Origin: Acidobacteriota bacterium
Lineage (GTDB): Bacteria > Acidobacteriota > Holophagae > Holophagales > Holophagaceae
Direction of reading: 5' to 3'
DNA length: 64,000 bases
NCBI GenBank assembly: GCA_016192145.1
Contig: JACPUT010000008.1
Span: forward strand, 267,496 to 331,495
The notes under the pieces are model-generated. The model saw only the letters and a list, made by a program, of their open reading frames with translations, ran no database searches and was not told where the DNA came from. Numbering within the stretch: position 1 is the stretch's first letter; each line of letters starts with the position of its first letter. A program made the position numbers and the translations under genes. Shown one piece after another: positions 25,272-34,303 of the stretch.

Positions 25272-27272
25272 TCAGAAAGTTCGCCGCCCCTCTGGCCGGC
25301 GATGCCAGGCCCTCGCCTCTGCCTTGGCGAGGGCCCCGAGTTCGGTGCTTTTGGCACCCCCATAAGCCAAGTTGTCCACGGCCTGGGCCAGGGTGCAGAG
25401 GGGATCCATCCGTTCTGGCCATGTCCCGGCAAGGCGCATCAGCCAGGCTCGTGCTGTCTCGCCGGTGGTAGGGCGGAGGCCGACAGGTACGCTACGAAGC
25501 AGTGGCTTCAATTGGCGCAACCCACCTGGGGGCGTCTCGGGGAAGCGTGGAATGGACGGCCTGAACCAGCGCAGCAGCAGGAGCGCGAGGAGCGCACCGC
25601 CGGTGGCGAGCCAGGGCCAGGAGGGCCGCTTCCAGCTCCACCCTTCCAGGCGTTGCTGGGCCCAGCTCAGACCCGCTTGCTGGTCTTCGTCGGAGAAACG
25701 CACCACGTAGCGCTCCCACCGGTAGCGGAGGGCATCGGTCAGCCGTTCCCAGCCGGAGAGGGCCTGGGCCTCGCTGGCACCGAGTTGCGTCGCCGGGGTG
25801 GCATCCTCGGCCCGCCAGCGGCCGGTGGCTTCATCCCACCACTCCACCCAGGCGTGGGCCTGCTCCTGGGTGACGAGGAAGTAGCCCCCTTCTTCCACCC
25901 ACGGCCCCAGGCGGTACCCGTTCACCACCCGGGCGGGCACGCCCCGGGCCCTGAGCATGAGGGCGAGGCTGGAGGCGAAGTATTCGCAGTGGCCCGCCCG
26001 GGTGCGCTCCAGGAAATCCTCCAGGGGATTTTCCGCACCTCCACTGGGGTTGGCGAGGGTGTAGGTGAAGCGGTTGCGAAGCTCTCCGGCCAGGCGCTGG
26101 GCCAGTTCGGGTGCGGACTGGTAGCCTGGTGCCAGCAGGTGGCTGGCGCGGCGGGCTGCTTCATGCTCGGGACCCAGCTGGGTGAGGGCGTTCCAGCGGA
26201 CGCCGGACTGCTCCCGGGGCTCTGCCAACGCACGGGCTGCGGCCTCCCGGGGGGACCAGCCGAGGCGGAGGGGAAAACCCTGGCTGGTGAGCCAGGCCCA
26301 GCGGAGTCCACCCCCCTCGCCGGCCCGGAGGGGCAGGAGGAGGGGCCCCTTCAGCGCGTCCAACCCATAGGGGACGGTGAGCAGGGTGTTTCGGCTGGGG
26401 AGGAGAAAGAACTCCGCCTCCCGGAGGCCCGGGCCCGGATTTCCGGCCATCAGGCTCTGCAGGGGGGGGCGGGGCGTGCGCGGTGAGGCCTGCCAGCCCA
26501 TGCCCTTCACCTCCTCCAGGGCCAGGCCGCGGAGGAGGGAGAGTTCCTCCGCCCAGCGGGCCCTTTCCAGCGGCGGCAGGGGCCGGGTGGGAGCCACGCG
26601 CAGCACCGCGTCGCTGTTGGGCCGGATGGGCCCCTCCTTGCCGAGATCCAGGCCATCGGAAAGGCCGGCGGCGGCGCCGAGCATGCCCCGCCGGACGAAG
26701 GAGAAAGGCCGGAGCCCCACGGTGACGCGGGGCATGACGAGGAAAGCCGAGAAGGCCAGGAGCAACACCCCCGCCGACCAGGGCAGGAGGCGGCGGAAGG
26801 GGGCCTGGGGCGAGGGGCCCCGCCGCAGGCTGGCGCTCTCCTCCCAGTTGAGGTGGAGCAGGGCGGTGGCCGCGGCGACCAGGAAGGCGAGCGCGGCGAC
26901 GAAGAATTGAAGGTCGGTGGTGCTGATGGCGGTGGTGAGGAAGAGCAGGAAGGCCATGAGCAGGAGCTGGCGCCGCTCCCGGCGCTGGCGGGGCAGGGCC
27001 AGCCGCAGCCCCATGAGCACGAAGAGCACCCTCACGAGGGCGCCCAGGAAGTTGCGGGTCAGGAGTGCATCCAGGATCAGGAGGAGCAGCGCTCCCGATT
27101 CCAGGCCCCGCCGCCACCCGGAGAGATCCGACCTCCGGGCCTCGACGGCGGCCGCGAGGATCAGCGGCAGGCTCATGGCCACCAACTCCCAGGCGTCGTA
27201 GATGCCGGTGGATGCCACGGCCCCCCAGACGACCCAGGGGCAGAGGTGATCGATCCAGCGGCCGGCCTTCAA
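25272..27272 (-). CDS. TgpA-like membrane transglutaminase (DUF3488/transglutaminase/DUF4129)
   Basis: The 666-residue protein has an N-terminal membrane domain (about residues 10-200) with six or so helices. A periplasmic transglutaminase-like domain follows, with triad Cys429 (AGHCEYFAS), His473 (HAWVEW) and Asp490 (EDATP). There is a later transmembrane helix (LATGGALLALLLLRW) and a cytoplasmic tail with a DUF4129-like end. TTG start with GGAG seven bases upstream. It begins 22 bp after the anmK stop. In Pseudomonas the homologue TgpA is an essential periplasmic protein; the reaction is unknown. Pairing with AnmK hints at cell-wall turnover, which is inference. Confidence 0.9.
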   Translation of the reverse strand: MKAGRWIDHLCPWVVWGAVASTGIYDAWELVAMSLPLILAAAVEARRSDLSGWRRGLESGALLLLILDALLTRNFLGALVRVLFVLMGLRLALPRQRRERRQLLLMAFLLFLTTAISTTDLQFFVAALAFLVAAATALLHLNWEESASLRRGPSPQAPFRRLLPWSAGVLLLAFSAFLVMPRVTVGLRPFSFVRRGMLGAAAGLSDGLDLGKEGPIRPNSDAVLRVAPTRPLPPLERARWAEELSLLRGLALEEVKGMGWQASPRTPRPPLQSLMAGNPGPGLREAEFFLLPSRNTLLTVPYGLDALKGPLLLPLRAGEGGGLRWAWLTSQGFPLRLGWSPREAAARALAEPREQSGVRWNALTQLGPEHEAARRASHLLAPGYQSAPELAQRLAGELRNRFTYTLANPSGGAENPLEDFLERTRAGHCEYFASSLALMLRARGVPARVVNGYRLGPWVEEGGYFLVTQEQAHAWVEWWDEATGRWRAEDATPATQLGASEAQALSGWERLTDALRYRWERYVVRFSDEDQQAGLSWAQQRLEGWSWKRPSWPWLATGGALLALLLLRWFRPSIPRFPETPPGGLRQLKPLLRSVPVGLRPTTGETARAWLMRLAGTWPERMDPLCTLAQAVDNLAYGGAKSTELGALAKAEARAWHRRPEGRRTF

Positions 27273-27293
27273 TTCAACGCTCCGGGAAGGGGT

Positions 27294-28406
27294 TCACGGG
27301 GGAAAGGCCCAGCTGCCCAGTACCGCCGCCCGGGCGGCACCGGTCACCTCGGGCACGTTGCCGGCTACGCCCGCGCCGCTGGCCGCGCCCAGCAGGGCCC
27401 AGCTGATGGCCTCGCGGGCGCCGGTGGGGAAGGCCTCATCCTCGTGGAAGGGGAGCGCGGGCAGGCGCGATGCGAGTTCCTCGCGCAGCCGCGCGTGGTG
27501 GGCCCCGCCACCGCTGACGAGCCCGGTGGCGGGCAGGTGCCCGAGCCGTCCCAGCTCCCGGGCGATGGCCTCGGCGCTGAAAGCGGCGAGCGTGGCCAGC
27601 CGATCGGCCAGGGGCAGGGCCTCCAGGAAGGGGGCCTCCTGCTCGAGCCACGCGGCCCCGAAGGCCTCCCGCCCCGTGCTCTTGGGAGGGACCTGGCCGA
27701 AATAGGGGTGGGCCATCCAACGGTCCAGCAAGGACGCTTCCACCGTTCCGAGCGCATAGGCGCCACCGGGATCGAAGGGGATCCCCAGCCACCGGCGGGC
27801 CGCGAGATCCAGCAGGCTCATGCCGGGCCCCACATCCCAGGCCTGCACCCGTTCCCCATCCCATAGGGTGACGTTGGCGATGCCGCCCAGGTTGAGGGCC
27901 GCCCAGGGGGCAGCCTGCCCCCGCAGCCATACCTCCGTGAGGGGAACGAGGGGGGCGCCCTGGCCTCCCAGGGCCATGTCCATGCGGCGCAGATCCCACA
28001 CGACGGGGCAATCCAGGCGGAGGGCGAGCAGGTAGGGATCGGCCAGCTGCAGGGTGCTCCCCTGGCCGGGCTGGTGCTGCACCGTTTGACCATGGAGGCA
28101 GGCGAAGTCGGGGGCTTCGTCGGCCAGGGCCGCGGCGGCCTCCGCGTTGAGTTCCCCGAGCTCCCGCTGGAGGATGCACAGCTCGCTCGGGCGGAGGCGA
28201 TCCGAGGCCGCTTCGACCACCCGGTGGTGCAGGGATTCGGGATAGGGATGGTGCCGGTGGGCGCGCCAACCGAGGAAGGGCCGGCCCCCATGGAAGCCGC
28301 GGGGATCGACGTCGATCACCACCGCATCCACGCCGTCCGCCGAGGTGCCGCTCATGAGGCCCAGGACGCGCCAGGGCCGGTCCAGCGGAAGGGTGGGAAA
28401 GGGCAT
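27294..28406 (-). CDS. anmK: anhydro-N-acetylmuramic acid kinase
   Basis: The 370-residue enzyme phosphorylates and opens 1,6-anhydro-MurNAc to MurNAc-6-phosphate during peptidoglycan recycling, using ATP, in the cytoplasm. It shows the signature LMSGTSADGVDAV at about residue 20, HGQTVQHQP, ALNLGGIANVT and the C-terminal TGLVSGGGAHH ATP-binding motif. I chose the ATG at 28406, which gives the usual length; a frame open to 28499 adds a Pro/Gly-rich extension without support. No clear ribosome site is seen. The next gene downstream encodes the TgpA-like protein. Confidence 0.93.
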   Translation of the reverse strand: MPFPTLPLDRPWRVLGLMSGTSADGVDAVVIDVDPRGFHGGRPFLGWRAHRHHPYPESLHHRVVEAASDRLRPSELCILQRELGELNAEAAAALADEAPDFACLHGQTVQHQPGQGSTLQLADPYLLALRLDCPVVWDLRRMDMALGGQGAPLVPLTEVWLRGQAAPWAALNLGGIANVTLWDGERVQAWDVGPGMSLLDLAARRWLGIPFDPGGAYALGTVEASLLDRWMAHPYFGQVPPKSTGREAFGAAWLEQEAPFLEALPLADRLATLAAFSAEAIARELGRLGHLPATGLVSGGGAHHARLREELASRLPALPFHEDEAFPTGAREAISWALLGAASGAGVAGNVPEVTGAARAAVLGSWAFPP

Positions 28407-28553
28407 GGCTTGGATGATGGCACGGGGAGGGCCACCTGGGCCAAGAGGGTGGGGTCGAATGGGACGGCCCGCGCAGGGGGCGCCGGCGAAGCCAGCCAAA
28501 CCCGCTAAGCCGAGCGCCGGTCAGGGTGTAGCCTAATCACCCTGGAGGCCCCC

Positions 28554-29156
28554 TTGTTCTGGTTCATCCTCATCGCCGGCATCGTGCTGTACTTCGTCAT
28601 GAAGGGCCGATCCGACCGGCCCCAGGTGCTGGGGGCCCCGAAGCGGGGCATGGGCAGCGGGAACGTGGAGCCCGTCACCTTCGTCTGCCCTTATCCCAAG
28701 TGCGGCGCCTGCGGCGCGGCGCCCGACAAGATGAAGCAGGAATGGGATGGCCTCCGCTCCGTGAAGTGGACCTGCGGATACTGCGGCAACGGGGCGGGGA
28801 TCCAGGAGCTGAGGGACGAGGAGTTGCCGGCCAGCGCCCGGCGTCGCCTGGGGCTCGACCAATCCCCCATGCACCCCGGCATGCAAGGGGGCATGAACCA
28901 AGGCTATGGTCCCCAGGGCGGCGGGGTGGGGAACCTCCTCACGGGCCTCATGATCGGCTCCATGATGGGCGGGAATCGCCACCATCACGATGGCCCCGAA
29001 GGCGGGGGAGATTGGGGTTCGTCTTCCGGAACCGGCTCCGGCGACAGTTCCTGGGGGGACTCCGGCAACGAGAGCTGGGGCGATTCGGGGGACTCCGGCG
29101 GCGGCTCCGACTTCGGCGATTCCGGTGGCGGCGATAGCGGTGGATCCGACTGGTGA
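28554..29156 (+). CDS. membrane-anchored zinc-ribbon protein with acidic Gly/Ser tail
   Basis: The start is TTG with GGAGG five bases upstream. The 200-residue product has one N-terminal membrane helix (FWFILIAGIVLYFVM). A four-Cys zinc-ribbon-like region follows (CPYPKCGACG, then CGYCG about 30 residues later). There is a Met/Gly linker with LLTGLMIGSMMGG and HHH, and a low-complexity tail of about 55 residues built from GDSG/DWGDSG repeats ending in SDW. I do not recognise the family. The membrane-tail layout resembles proteins with flexible Gly/Ser/Asp C-termini such as TPM-domain proteins, but no TPM domain is visible. Confidence 0.75.
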   Translation: MFWFILIAGIVLYFVMKGRSDRPQVLGAPKRGMGSGNVEPVTFVCPYPKCGACGAAPDKMKQEWDGLRSVKWTCGYCGNGAGIQELRDEELPASARRRLGLDQSPMHPGMQGGMNQGYGPQGGGVGNLLTGLMIGSMMGGNRHHHDGPEGGGDWGSSSGTGSGDSSWGDSGNESWGDSGDSGGGSDFGDSGGGDSGGSDW

Positions 29157-29301
29157 ACGGCCGCGGCGAACTGGAACGGATTCCTCGCGGGTGACCGGTA
29201 TCAAGGGCTTCCGTGCCCCGGAACCCGCGGGTCGTCCGGTGCGGTTCCTGAACAACTCGCGTTGAGGAATTCCCCTTGGCGGCAGGAAGCCGTCCGCGCA
29301 T

Positions 29302-29331
29302 CATGGGGCCACTTACCCACCAGGCCCCATG
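29302..29331 (+). promoter_or_regulatory. leader hairpin upstream of TonB receptor gene
   Basis: CATGGGGCC and GGCCCCATG form a perfect 9-bp stem with a 12-base loop, 33 bases before the chosen ATG. It could be a leader structure or an operator. Confidence 0.4.
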
Positions 29332-29364
29332 AGCCGGAACGCCGGCCCCTTCGCAGGAGAACCC

Positions 29365-32136
29365 ATGCGTGCATCGTCCCTTCGATGCCTACCGCTGATC
29401 ATCGCGGCAGGTGCCCTTCCCCTCGCCGCCCAGACCACGGGCAATGTCCAGGGACGAGTCGTGGATTCCAAGGGCGCCCCCGTGGGCGGAGCCCGGGTGA
29501 CCGTGACTGGATCCAACCTCCAGGGGGCCCGGATCACCACTTCGGATGCCGAAGGCGCCTTCCGGATCGGATTGCTGCCCCCGGGCCCGTGCACCGTCAC
29601 CGTGACCAAGGAGGGCTTGAACACCACGCGGGCCTCCGCCGTGGTGGGGCTCGATAAGACGGCTTCCCTCGAGATCCGCATGGCCGCCGTGGCCCAGGCC
29701 ACGGTGGAGGTGGTGGACCAGGCCACCTCGGTGGATGTGAAGGCGACCACGGCGGGCGCCAACTTCACCAACGAATCCTTCCAGAAGCTGCCCGTGAGCC
29801 GCGATTTCGCCAACATCGCGCTGCTGGCGCCGGGCATCACCCCGGAGTCCATGCCCGGGGGCAACCAGGGCTTCAAGGTGTACGGCGCCACGGGGGCCGA
29901 GAACAACTACGTGGTGGATGGCATCAACACCACGGGGGTGGAATACGGCACCCAGGGCAAGCGGGTGCCCATGGAGTTCATCCAGGAATTCCAGGTGAAG
30001 ACGGGCGGCTACGAGGCCGAGTTCGGCAAGGCCATGGGCGGCATCATCAACGTCATCACCAAGAGCGGTGGCAATGAGTTCACGGGCGATGTCTTCCTCT
30101 ACACGGAGGGCACCTTCCTGAAGAGCGGCAACAAGCATGTGAACGACGCCAACCAGATCGTCCGGCCCCTCCAACGGGAGAACAAGACGAACGAGTTCGG
30201 GTTCGACGTGGGCGGCTACCTGATCAAGGACAAGCTCTGGTTCTTCGTGGCCTACGATCGCCGCTCCAACAAACAACAGAACGAGATCCGGGATGGCGGT
30301 TTCAACAACGGACTCATCGCCCCCTCGGATTCCAGCCGGGATCTGTTCGCGGGCAAATTGACCTGGAAGATGGCTGAAGGTCATACCCTCGTCGCCTCCT
30401 TCCTCGGGGATCCCGAGAAGACCACCGGCGCCGTGAAGGCGCCCCAGGGCCCCCTTGGGACGTGGGATGGCGAACGCAAGGTCGGCGGCACGGACTACAG
30501 CCTGCGCTACGAGGCCGCCTTCGGCTCCTTCTTCGGATACCTTCAGGCCACCCGGCACAACGAGACGAACACCGTCCTGCCAGGCGCCTCAGGTGGCGGG
30601 ATCCAGCAGGTCAACCAGGATCTTGGCGGCTCCATCGAGGGCGGTTTCGGGCGCTACGATGAGAAATCCTTCACCCGGGACAACCTCCAGGGCGCGATCA
30701 CGTGGTTCTCGGGCCCCCACGAATTCAAGGCCGGCTTCGACTTCCAGAAGGATGAAGCGGATATCCGCCGCGGGTTCACGGGCGGGCAGCTGGTCACGCG
30801 GTACGACAATCCCGCCTACCCCCTCACCAACAGCGTGGACCCCTACATCTTCAGCCACTACTGGTGGACGACGGCCGATGCCACGATCACCGCGCCCTTC
30901 AATGCGCCCTCGATCACCTTCTCCAGCAAACCCAAGCATGAAAGCCAGGCCTACTTCCTTCAAGGCAAGCTGGCGCTCACGCCCAACCTGCTCCTGAACG
31001 TCGGTGGGCGACTCGACATCACCACCGTGAAGAACCAGTTCGGCAGTTCAGTCTTCAAACTGCAGGACCAGTGGAGCCCGCGCCTCGGGCTGGTGTGGGA
31101 TTTCAAGGGCAAGGGGCAGGATAAGGTGTACGCCAGCTTCTCCCGCTACTACGAGCAGCTGCCCTTGGACCTCGTGATCCGCTCCTTCAGCGTGGAGCGC
31201 AATCCGACGAGCTACAACTACTCGGCGACCTCCATGACCCCCAATGCCCAGGCTGAGACCGAATACGGGGAGGCCTCCAACATCGTGGGCTCCTACGTGG
31301 AACCGGTGGACCTCGATCTGAAGGGGGCCTACTCCGACGAGTTCATCCTGGGGGCCGAGACCACGCGGGGGAACTACACCCTGGGCGCCAAGTTCATCCG
31401 CCGCTGGGTGGGCCGGGCCATCGAGGATGGCCTGGACGTGAACTCCGTTTACGGCGACTACTTCATCATGAATCCCGGCCAGAGCCATGGCGCGGGCGTC
31501 ACCTATCCGGATGCCGTGCGCGACTTCAAGGGCCTCGAGTTCACCGCCCAGCGGAAGATGGCCAACCACTACACCTGGCAGGCCAGCTACCTCTGGAGCC
31601 GCCTCGAGGGCAACTACGAGGGCGCCTTCCAGGGCATCGGGGGCGCGGATGGCACGGGGCAGCTGGATCCCAACATCAACGCGGCCTACGACCTCCCCGA
31701 GTTCATCGTGAACAGCAAGGGCAAGCTCAGCGGGGACCGTACCCATCAGGTGAAGGCCAACGGCGCCTACGAATGGGACATGGGGCTATCCCTGGGCGCC
31801 AGCTTCCAGTATCTGAGCGGTACCCCGGTCAGCCGCCTCGGTTACAACGACTACTATGGTCGCTATGAACTGTTCCTCACCCAGCGCGGCACCGACGGGC
31901 GGACCCCTGCCACCTATCGATTCGACGCCAACCTCGCCTATGCCATGAAAGTGGGCAAGGGGCAGCTGCTGCGCTTCAACCTGGACATCACCAACGTGCT
32001 GAACACCCAGACGGCCACCGTGCTGGATCAGCGCTACAACCTGGTGGAAGGCGGGCCGCAGGAACCCACCTACAAGCAGGCCTACCATTACCAGACTCCG
32101 CGGAACATCCGCCTCGGCGTCCGCTACAGCTTCTGA
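29365..32136 (+). CDS. Oar-type TonB-dependent outer-membrane receptor
   Basis: The protein of 923 residues starts at an ATG preceded by CAGGAGA. Its signal peptide ends near ALPLAAQ. A carboxypeptidase-regulatory-like domain (GNVQGRVVDSKGAPVGGARVTV) spans about residues 20-110. A plug domain follows (YVVDGINTTG, GGIINVITKSGGN), and a long beta-barrel ends in an aromatic residue (LGVRYSF), as required for outer-membrane insertion. No N-terminal STN signalling domain is present. Such receptors are greatly expanded in Acidobacteriota and import or bind unknown ligands. The gene stands alone and has a strong terminator. Confidence 0.92.
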   Translation: MRASSLRCLPLIIAAGALPLAAQTTGNVQGRVVDSKGAPVGGARVTVTGSNLQGARITTSDAEGAFRIGLLPPGPCTVTVTKEGLNTTRASAVVGLDKTASLEIRMAAVAQATVEVVDQATSVDVKATTAGANFTNESFQKLPVSRDFANIALLAPGITPESMPGGNQGFKVYGATGAENNYVVDGINTTGVEYGTQGKRVPMEFIQEFQVKTGGYEAEFGKAMGGIINVITKSGGNEFTGDVFLYTEGTFLKSGNKHVNDANQIVRPLQRENKTNEFGFDVGGYLIKDKLWFFVAYDRRSNKQQNEIRDGGFNNGLIAPSDSSRDLFAGKLTWKMAEGHTLVASFLGDPEKTTGAVKAPQGPLGTWDGERKVGGTDYSLRYEAAFGSFFGYLQATRHNETNTVLPGASGGGIQQVNQDLGGSIEGGFGRYDEKSFTRDNLQGAITWFSGPHEFKAGFDFQKDEADIRRGFTGGQLVTRYDNPAYPLTNSVDPYIFSHYWWTTADATITAPFNAPSITFSSKPKHESQAYFLQGKLALTPNLLLNVGGRLDITTVKNQFGSSVFKLQDQWSPRLGLVWDFKGKGQDKVYASFSRYYEQLPLDLVIRSFSVERNPTSYNYSATSMTPNAQAETEYGEASNIVGSYVEPVDLDLKGAYSDEFILGAETTRGNYTLGAKFIRRWVGRAIEDGLDVNSVYGDYFIMNPGQSHGAGVTYPDAVRDFKGLEFTAQRKMANHYTWQASYLWSRLEGNYEGAFQGIGGADGTGQLDPNINAAYDLPEFIVNSKGKLSGDRTHQVKANGAYEWDMGLSLGASFQYLSGTPVSRLGYNDYYGRYELFLTQRGTDGRTPATYRFDANLAYAMKVGKGQLLRFNLDITNVLNTQTATVLDQRYNLVEGGPQEPTYKQAYHYQTPRNIRLGVRYSF

Positions 32137-32143
32137 TCCTCCT

Positions 32144-32186
32144 CCCCAAGCGGCCCGGGCTTCGGCCCGGGCCGCTCGCGTTGGGG
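32144..32186. terminator. bidirectional terminator with UUCG tetraloop
   Basis: A perfect 12-bp stem, AGCGGCCCGGGC (32149-32160) with 32165-32176, is closed by the stable loop TTCG. Outer CCCCAA and TTGGGG can extend it past a CGCG bulge. It lies between convergent stops and likely serves both genes. Confidence 0.8.
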
Positions 32187-32187
32187 C

Positions 32188-32742
32188 TCAGTGGGAAACT
32201 TTCACGTTCACCGGGTTCTTGAAGGTGTCGAGGAGGGGCGAGGTGCGCATGGCCTTCTCGTGCAGCTCCTTGATCTGGGCGGGGGTGCCGTTGCAGGCGA
32301 GGTTCACCTTCACCCGGATCTCCGAGAGGCCCGGCCGGATCTTCTTGTCCAGCTCCAGGAAGCCGCGGAGGTCGGTATCCGTCTCCAGATCGAAGCTGAG
32401 GCTGGAGATGTCCAGCCCCATGGCGGCGGCGTTGTAGGCGTAGGTGACGCTGAGGCAGGAACTCAGGGCGTGCAGGGCGGCCTCGCCGGCGTTGGGGGCG
32501 AGGTCGGTGCCCAAAAGGGCCTCAGGTTCATCGCCTTCCAGGAACAGGGGCTTGGCCCGCTTGTGCTCCAGCCCGGCTCCGAAGAGGGAATCGAAGGTGC
32601 TGCTGGAGTGGGCGCCGTTGATCCACTTCGCCTTGGAGCGGAATTTGAAATGGGCCAAGGCGGGGTTGGCTTTGACCGCGGCGATGGTGGTGGTGAGCGC
32701 TTCCACGTTCACGCCGTTGTGGGATGAAATGATGCTACCCAT
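32188..32742 (-). CDS. OsmC-family protein
   Basis: The 184-residue cytoplasmic protein has the OsmC fold features. There is a central catalytic-type cysteine in LSSCLSVTYAYNA, at the start of the long helix, and LGTDLAPNAGEAALHAL before it. The second peroxidatic cysteine common in true OsmC/Ohr is replaced by NLACNG near position 145; whether this serves is unclear. A strong GGAGGAGA ribosome site precedes the ATG, and an upstream extension to 32907 is unsupported. OsmC proteins reduce organic hydroperoxides, but this variant resembles the broader YhfA-like subgroup, so the peroxidase role is tentative. Confidence 0.88.
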   Translation of the reverse strand: MGSIISSHNGVNVEALTTTIAAVKANPALAHFKFRSKAKWINGAHSSSTFDSLFGAGLEHKRAKPLFLEGDEPEALLGTDLAPNAGEAALHALSSCLSVTYAYNAAAMGLDISSLSFDLETDTDLRGFLELDKKIRPGLSEIRVKVNLACNGTPAQIKELHEKAMRTSPLLDTFKNPVNVKVSH

Positions 32743-32892
32743 GGGATCTCCTCCACAAAGGGGTTCAGCCCCCGAAGGGGCGGCCACCCGGGCCTCGGCC
32801 CGGAGCTGCGATTGGACGGACAGGGCGATCCGGCCTGACAAAAAAGGCCCGAATCGAAGAGAACCGGAGCCATGGTGAGGCGATGAAAGGGC

Positions 32893-32917
32893 GGCGCAAC
32901 ACCGCAACCTTTGCGCC
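32893..32917 (-). terminator. hairpin downstream of gatC
   Basis: GGCGCAA and TTGCGCC form a 7-bp stem with an 11-base loop, 36 bases past the gatC stop on the minus strand. It may end the tsaD-gatC transcript. Confidence 0.45.
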
Positions 32918-32952
32918 AGGATTCAATACCAAGGGATCCGAAGGGACAGGGC

Positions 32953-33237
32953 TCAGAGCACTTTGGGAACGACGAAATGACCCTGGGCCGCCTCGGGCGC
33001 TTGAGCCAGCGCCTCCGCCTGGGTGAAGGTGGCGCGGGCTTCATCTTCCCGGCGCGGCAGGGGCAGATCCAATCCGTGAAGGGTCGGCTCGACACCCTCC
33101 AGATCCAGCTCCAGCAGGCTCTGGGCGTGATCGAGGATGCGGCTCATGTCCCGCTGCAGGGCGGGGATCTCCGCTTCGGTGAGCTGCAGCCGGGCCAGTT
33201 CGGCGCAGCGCAGCACGTCTTCGCGGGTGACCTCCAT
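32953..33237 (-). CDS. gatC: Asp-tRNA(Asn)/Glu-tRNA(Gln) amidotransferase subunit C
   Basis: The 94-residue GatC has the family's N-terminal VLRCAELARLQLTEAE and central ILDHAQSLLELDLEGVEP, and ends in the conserved FVVPKVL. It stabilises GatA in the GatCAB complex that amidates misacylated tRNAs; gatA and gatB are not in this window. CTGGAGG precedes the ATG. It follows tsaD with a 19-bp gap on the same strand, so both genes of tRNA-related function are likely cotranscribed. Confidence 0.93.
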   Translation of the reverse strand: MEVTREDVLRCAELARLQLTEAEIPALQRDMSRILDHAQSLLELDLEGVEPTLHGLDLPLPRREDEARATFTQAEALAQAPEAAQGHFVVPKVL

Positions 33238-33256
33238 GGAACCTCCAGGTGCCAGT

Positions 33257-34279
33257 TTACCCCTGGGTGAGGCGCAGGTCGGAATCCGCATTCAGGCTCC
33301 AGTCGCGCTCCACCGGCAGCAGGGCCCCGGCGGCGGCGATCATGGCGCCGTTGTCGGTGCAGTAGCGGGGTTCGGGCACGGCCAACGTCAATCCCAGCCG
33401 ATCGCAGAGGTGCTTCGCCTGTTCCCGCAGGGCTGAGTTGCAGGCCACGCCGCCACTGAGGATGAGGCTCCTCGCGCCGGTAGCCTCCGCATGCCCGGGC
33501 AGGGGCTTCAGCAGCCACTCGGCGATGGTGTCCTGCAGGCTGCGGCAGAGCGCCTGCACTTCGGGCGCTTCGGCGCCGCCCGTGGCGAGGATGGCATCCG
33601 CTTCCACTCTCAGCTTCACGCCGGTCTTCAGCCCGCTGAAGCTCCAGCTGGCCACCCCATCCCGGAATTTCGGCGCCGTGAAGCGGGGGCCAGGGGCTGA
33701 GGCGCGCCGGGCGCAGGCGTCCACCAGGGGGCCGCCGGGGTAGCCCAGGCCCATGAGCCGCGCAGCCTTGTCGAAGGCTTCGCCCGCGGCATCGTCCCGC
33801 GTCTTCTGGAGCAGTTCCAGATGGGTCCAGTCCTTCGCGAGATAGAGGTGGGTGTGGCCGCCGCTCACGAGCAGGGCCAGGGCGGGGAAGGGGAGATGGG
33901 GCGAGGCGATGCGCGCGGCGTTGAGGTGGCCGAGCAGGTGGTGCACGCCCACCCAATCCTTGCCGCTGCGCCAGGCCAGGGCCTTGGCGGCGCTGAAGGT
34001 GCAGAGCAGGCTGCCCACGAGGCCGGGGCCCCGGGTCACGGCGATGCGATCCAGCTCGGCCAGCGTCACCCCCGCCTGATCCAGGGCCGATTGCACCACG
34101 GTGCGCACCTGGAGCAGGTGCTCGCGGGCGGCCAGCTCCGGCACCACCCCCCCGAAGGGGCCATGGAGCTCATCCTGGCTCTTGCGCACGAGGGAGCGTA
34201 CCCGCGGGCCGTCGGCCGACTCCTCCAGCACCGCGGCGGAGCAGTCGTCGCAGGAACTTTCGAGGCCCAGGACCAGCAT
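33257..34279 (-). CDS. tsaD: tRNA N6-adenosine threonylcarbamoyltransferase
   Basis: The 340-residue TsaD/Kae1 protein transfers the threonylcarbamoyl group to A37 of ANN-decoding tRNAs, working with TsaB and TsaE. It begins LVLGLESSCDDCSAAV (ASKHA nucleotide-binding loop). It has FGGVVPELAAREH, the metal-binding HHLLGHLNAAR, SGGHTHLYL, and LILSGGVACNSALR near the C-terminus. Length matches the family. Its start is only about 24 bp from the divergent priA start, so the two promoters must overlap the partner's coding region. Confidence 0.95.
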   Translation of the reverse strand: MLVLGLESSCDDCSAAVLEESADGPRVRSLVRKSQDELHGPFGGVVPELAAREHLLQVRTVVQSALDQAGVTLAELDRIAVTRGPGLVGSLLCTFSAAKALAWRSGKDWVGVHHLLGHLNAARIASPHLPFPALALLVSGGHTHLYLAKDWTHLELLQKTRDDAAGEAFDKAARLMGLGYPGGPLVDACARRASAPGPRFTAPKFRDGVASWSFSGLKTGVKLRVEADAILATGGAEAPEVQALCRSLQDTIAEWLLKPLPGHAEATGARSLILSGGVACNSALREQAKHLCDRLGLTLAVPEPRYCTDNGAMIAAAGALLPVERDWSLNADSDLRLTQG

Positions 34280-34303
34280 CTTGGTAGTCTATCGCTCCCC
34301 CTG

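Noticed and set aside
33821..34303. 161-codon N-terminal extension of PriA
   Set aside because: It is antisense to tsaD, and PriA homology begins at 34304.
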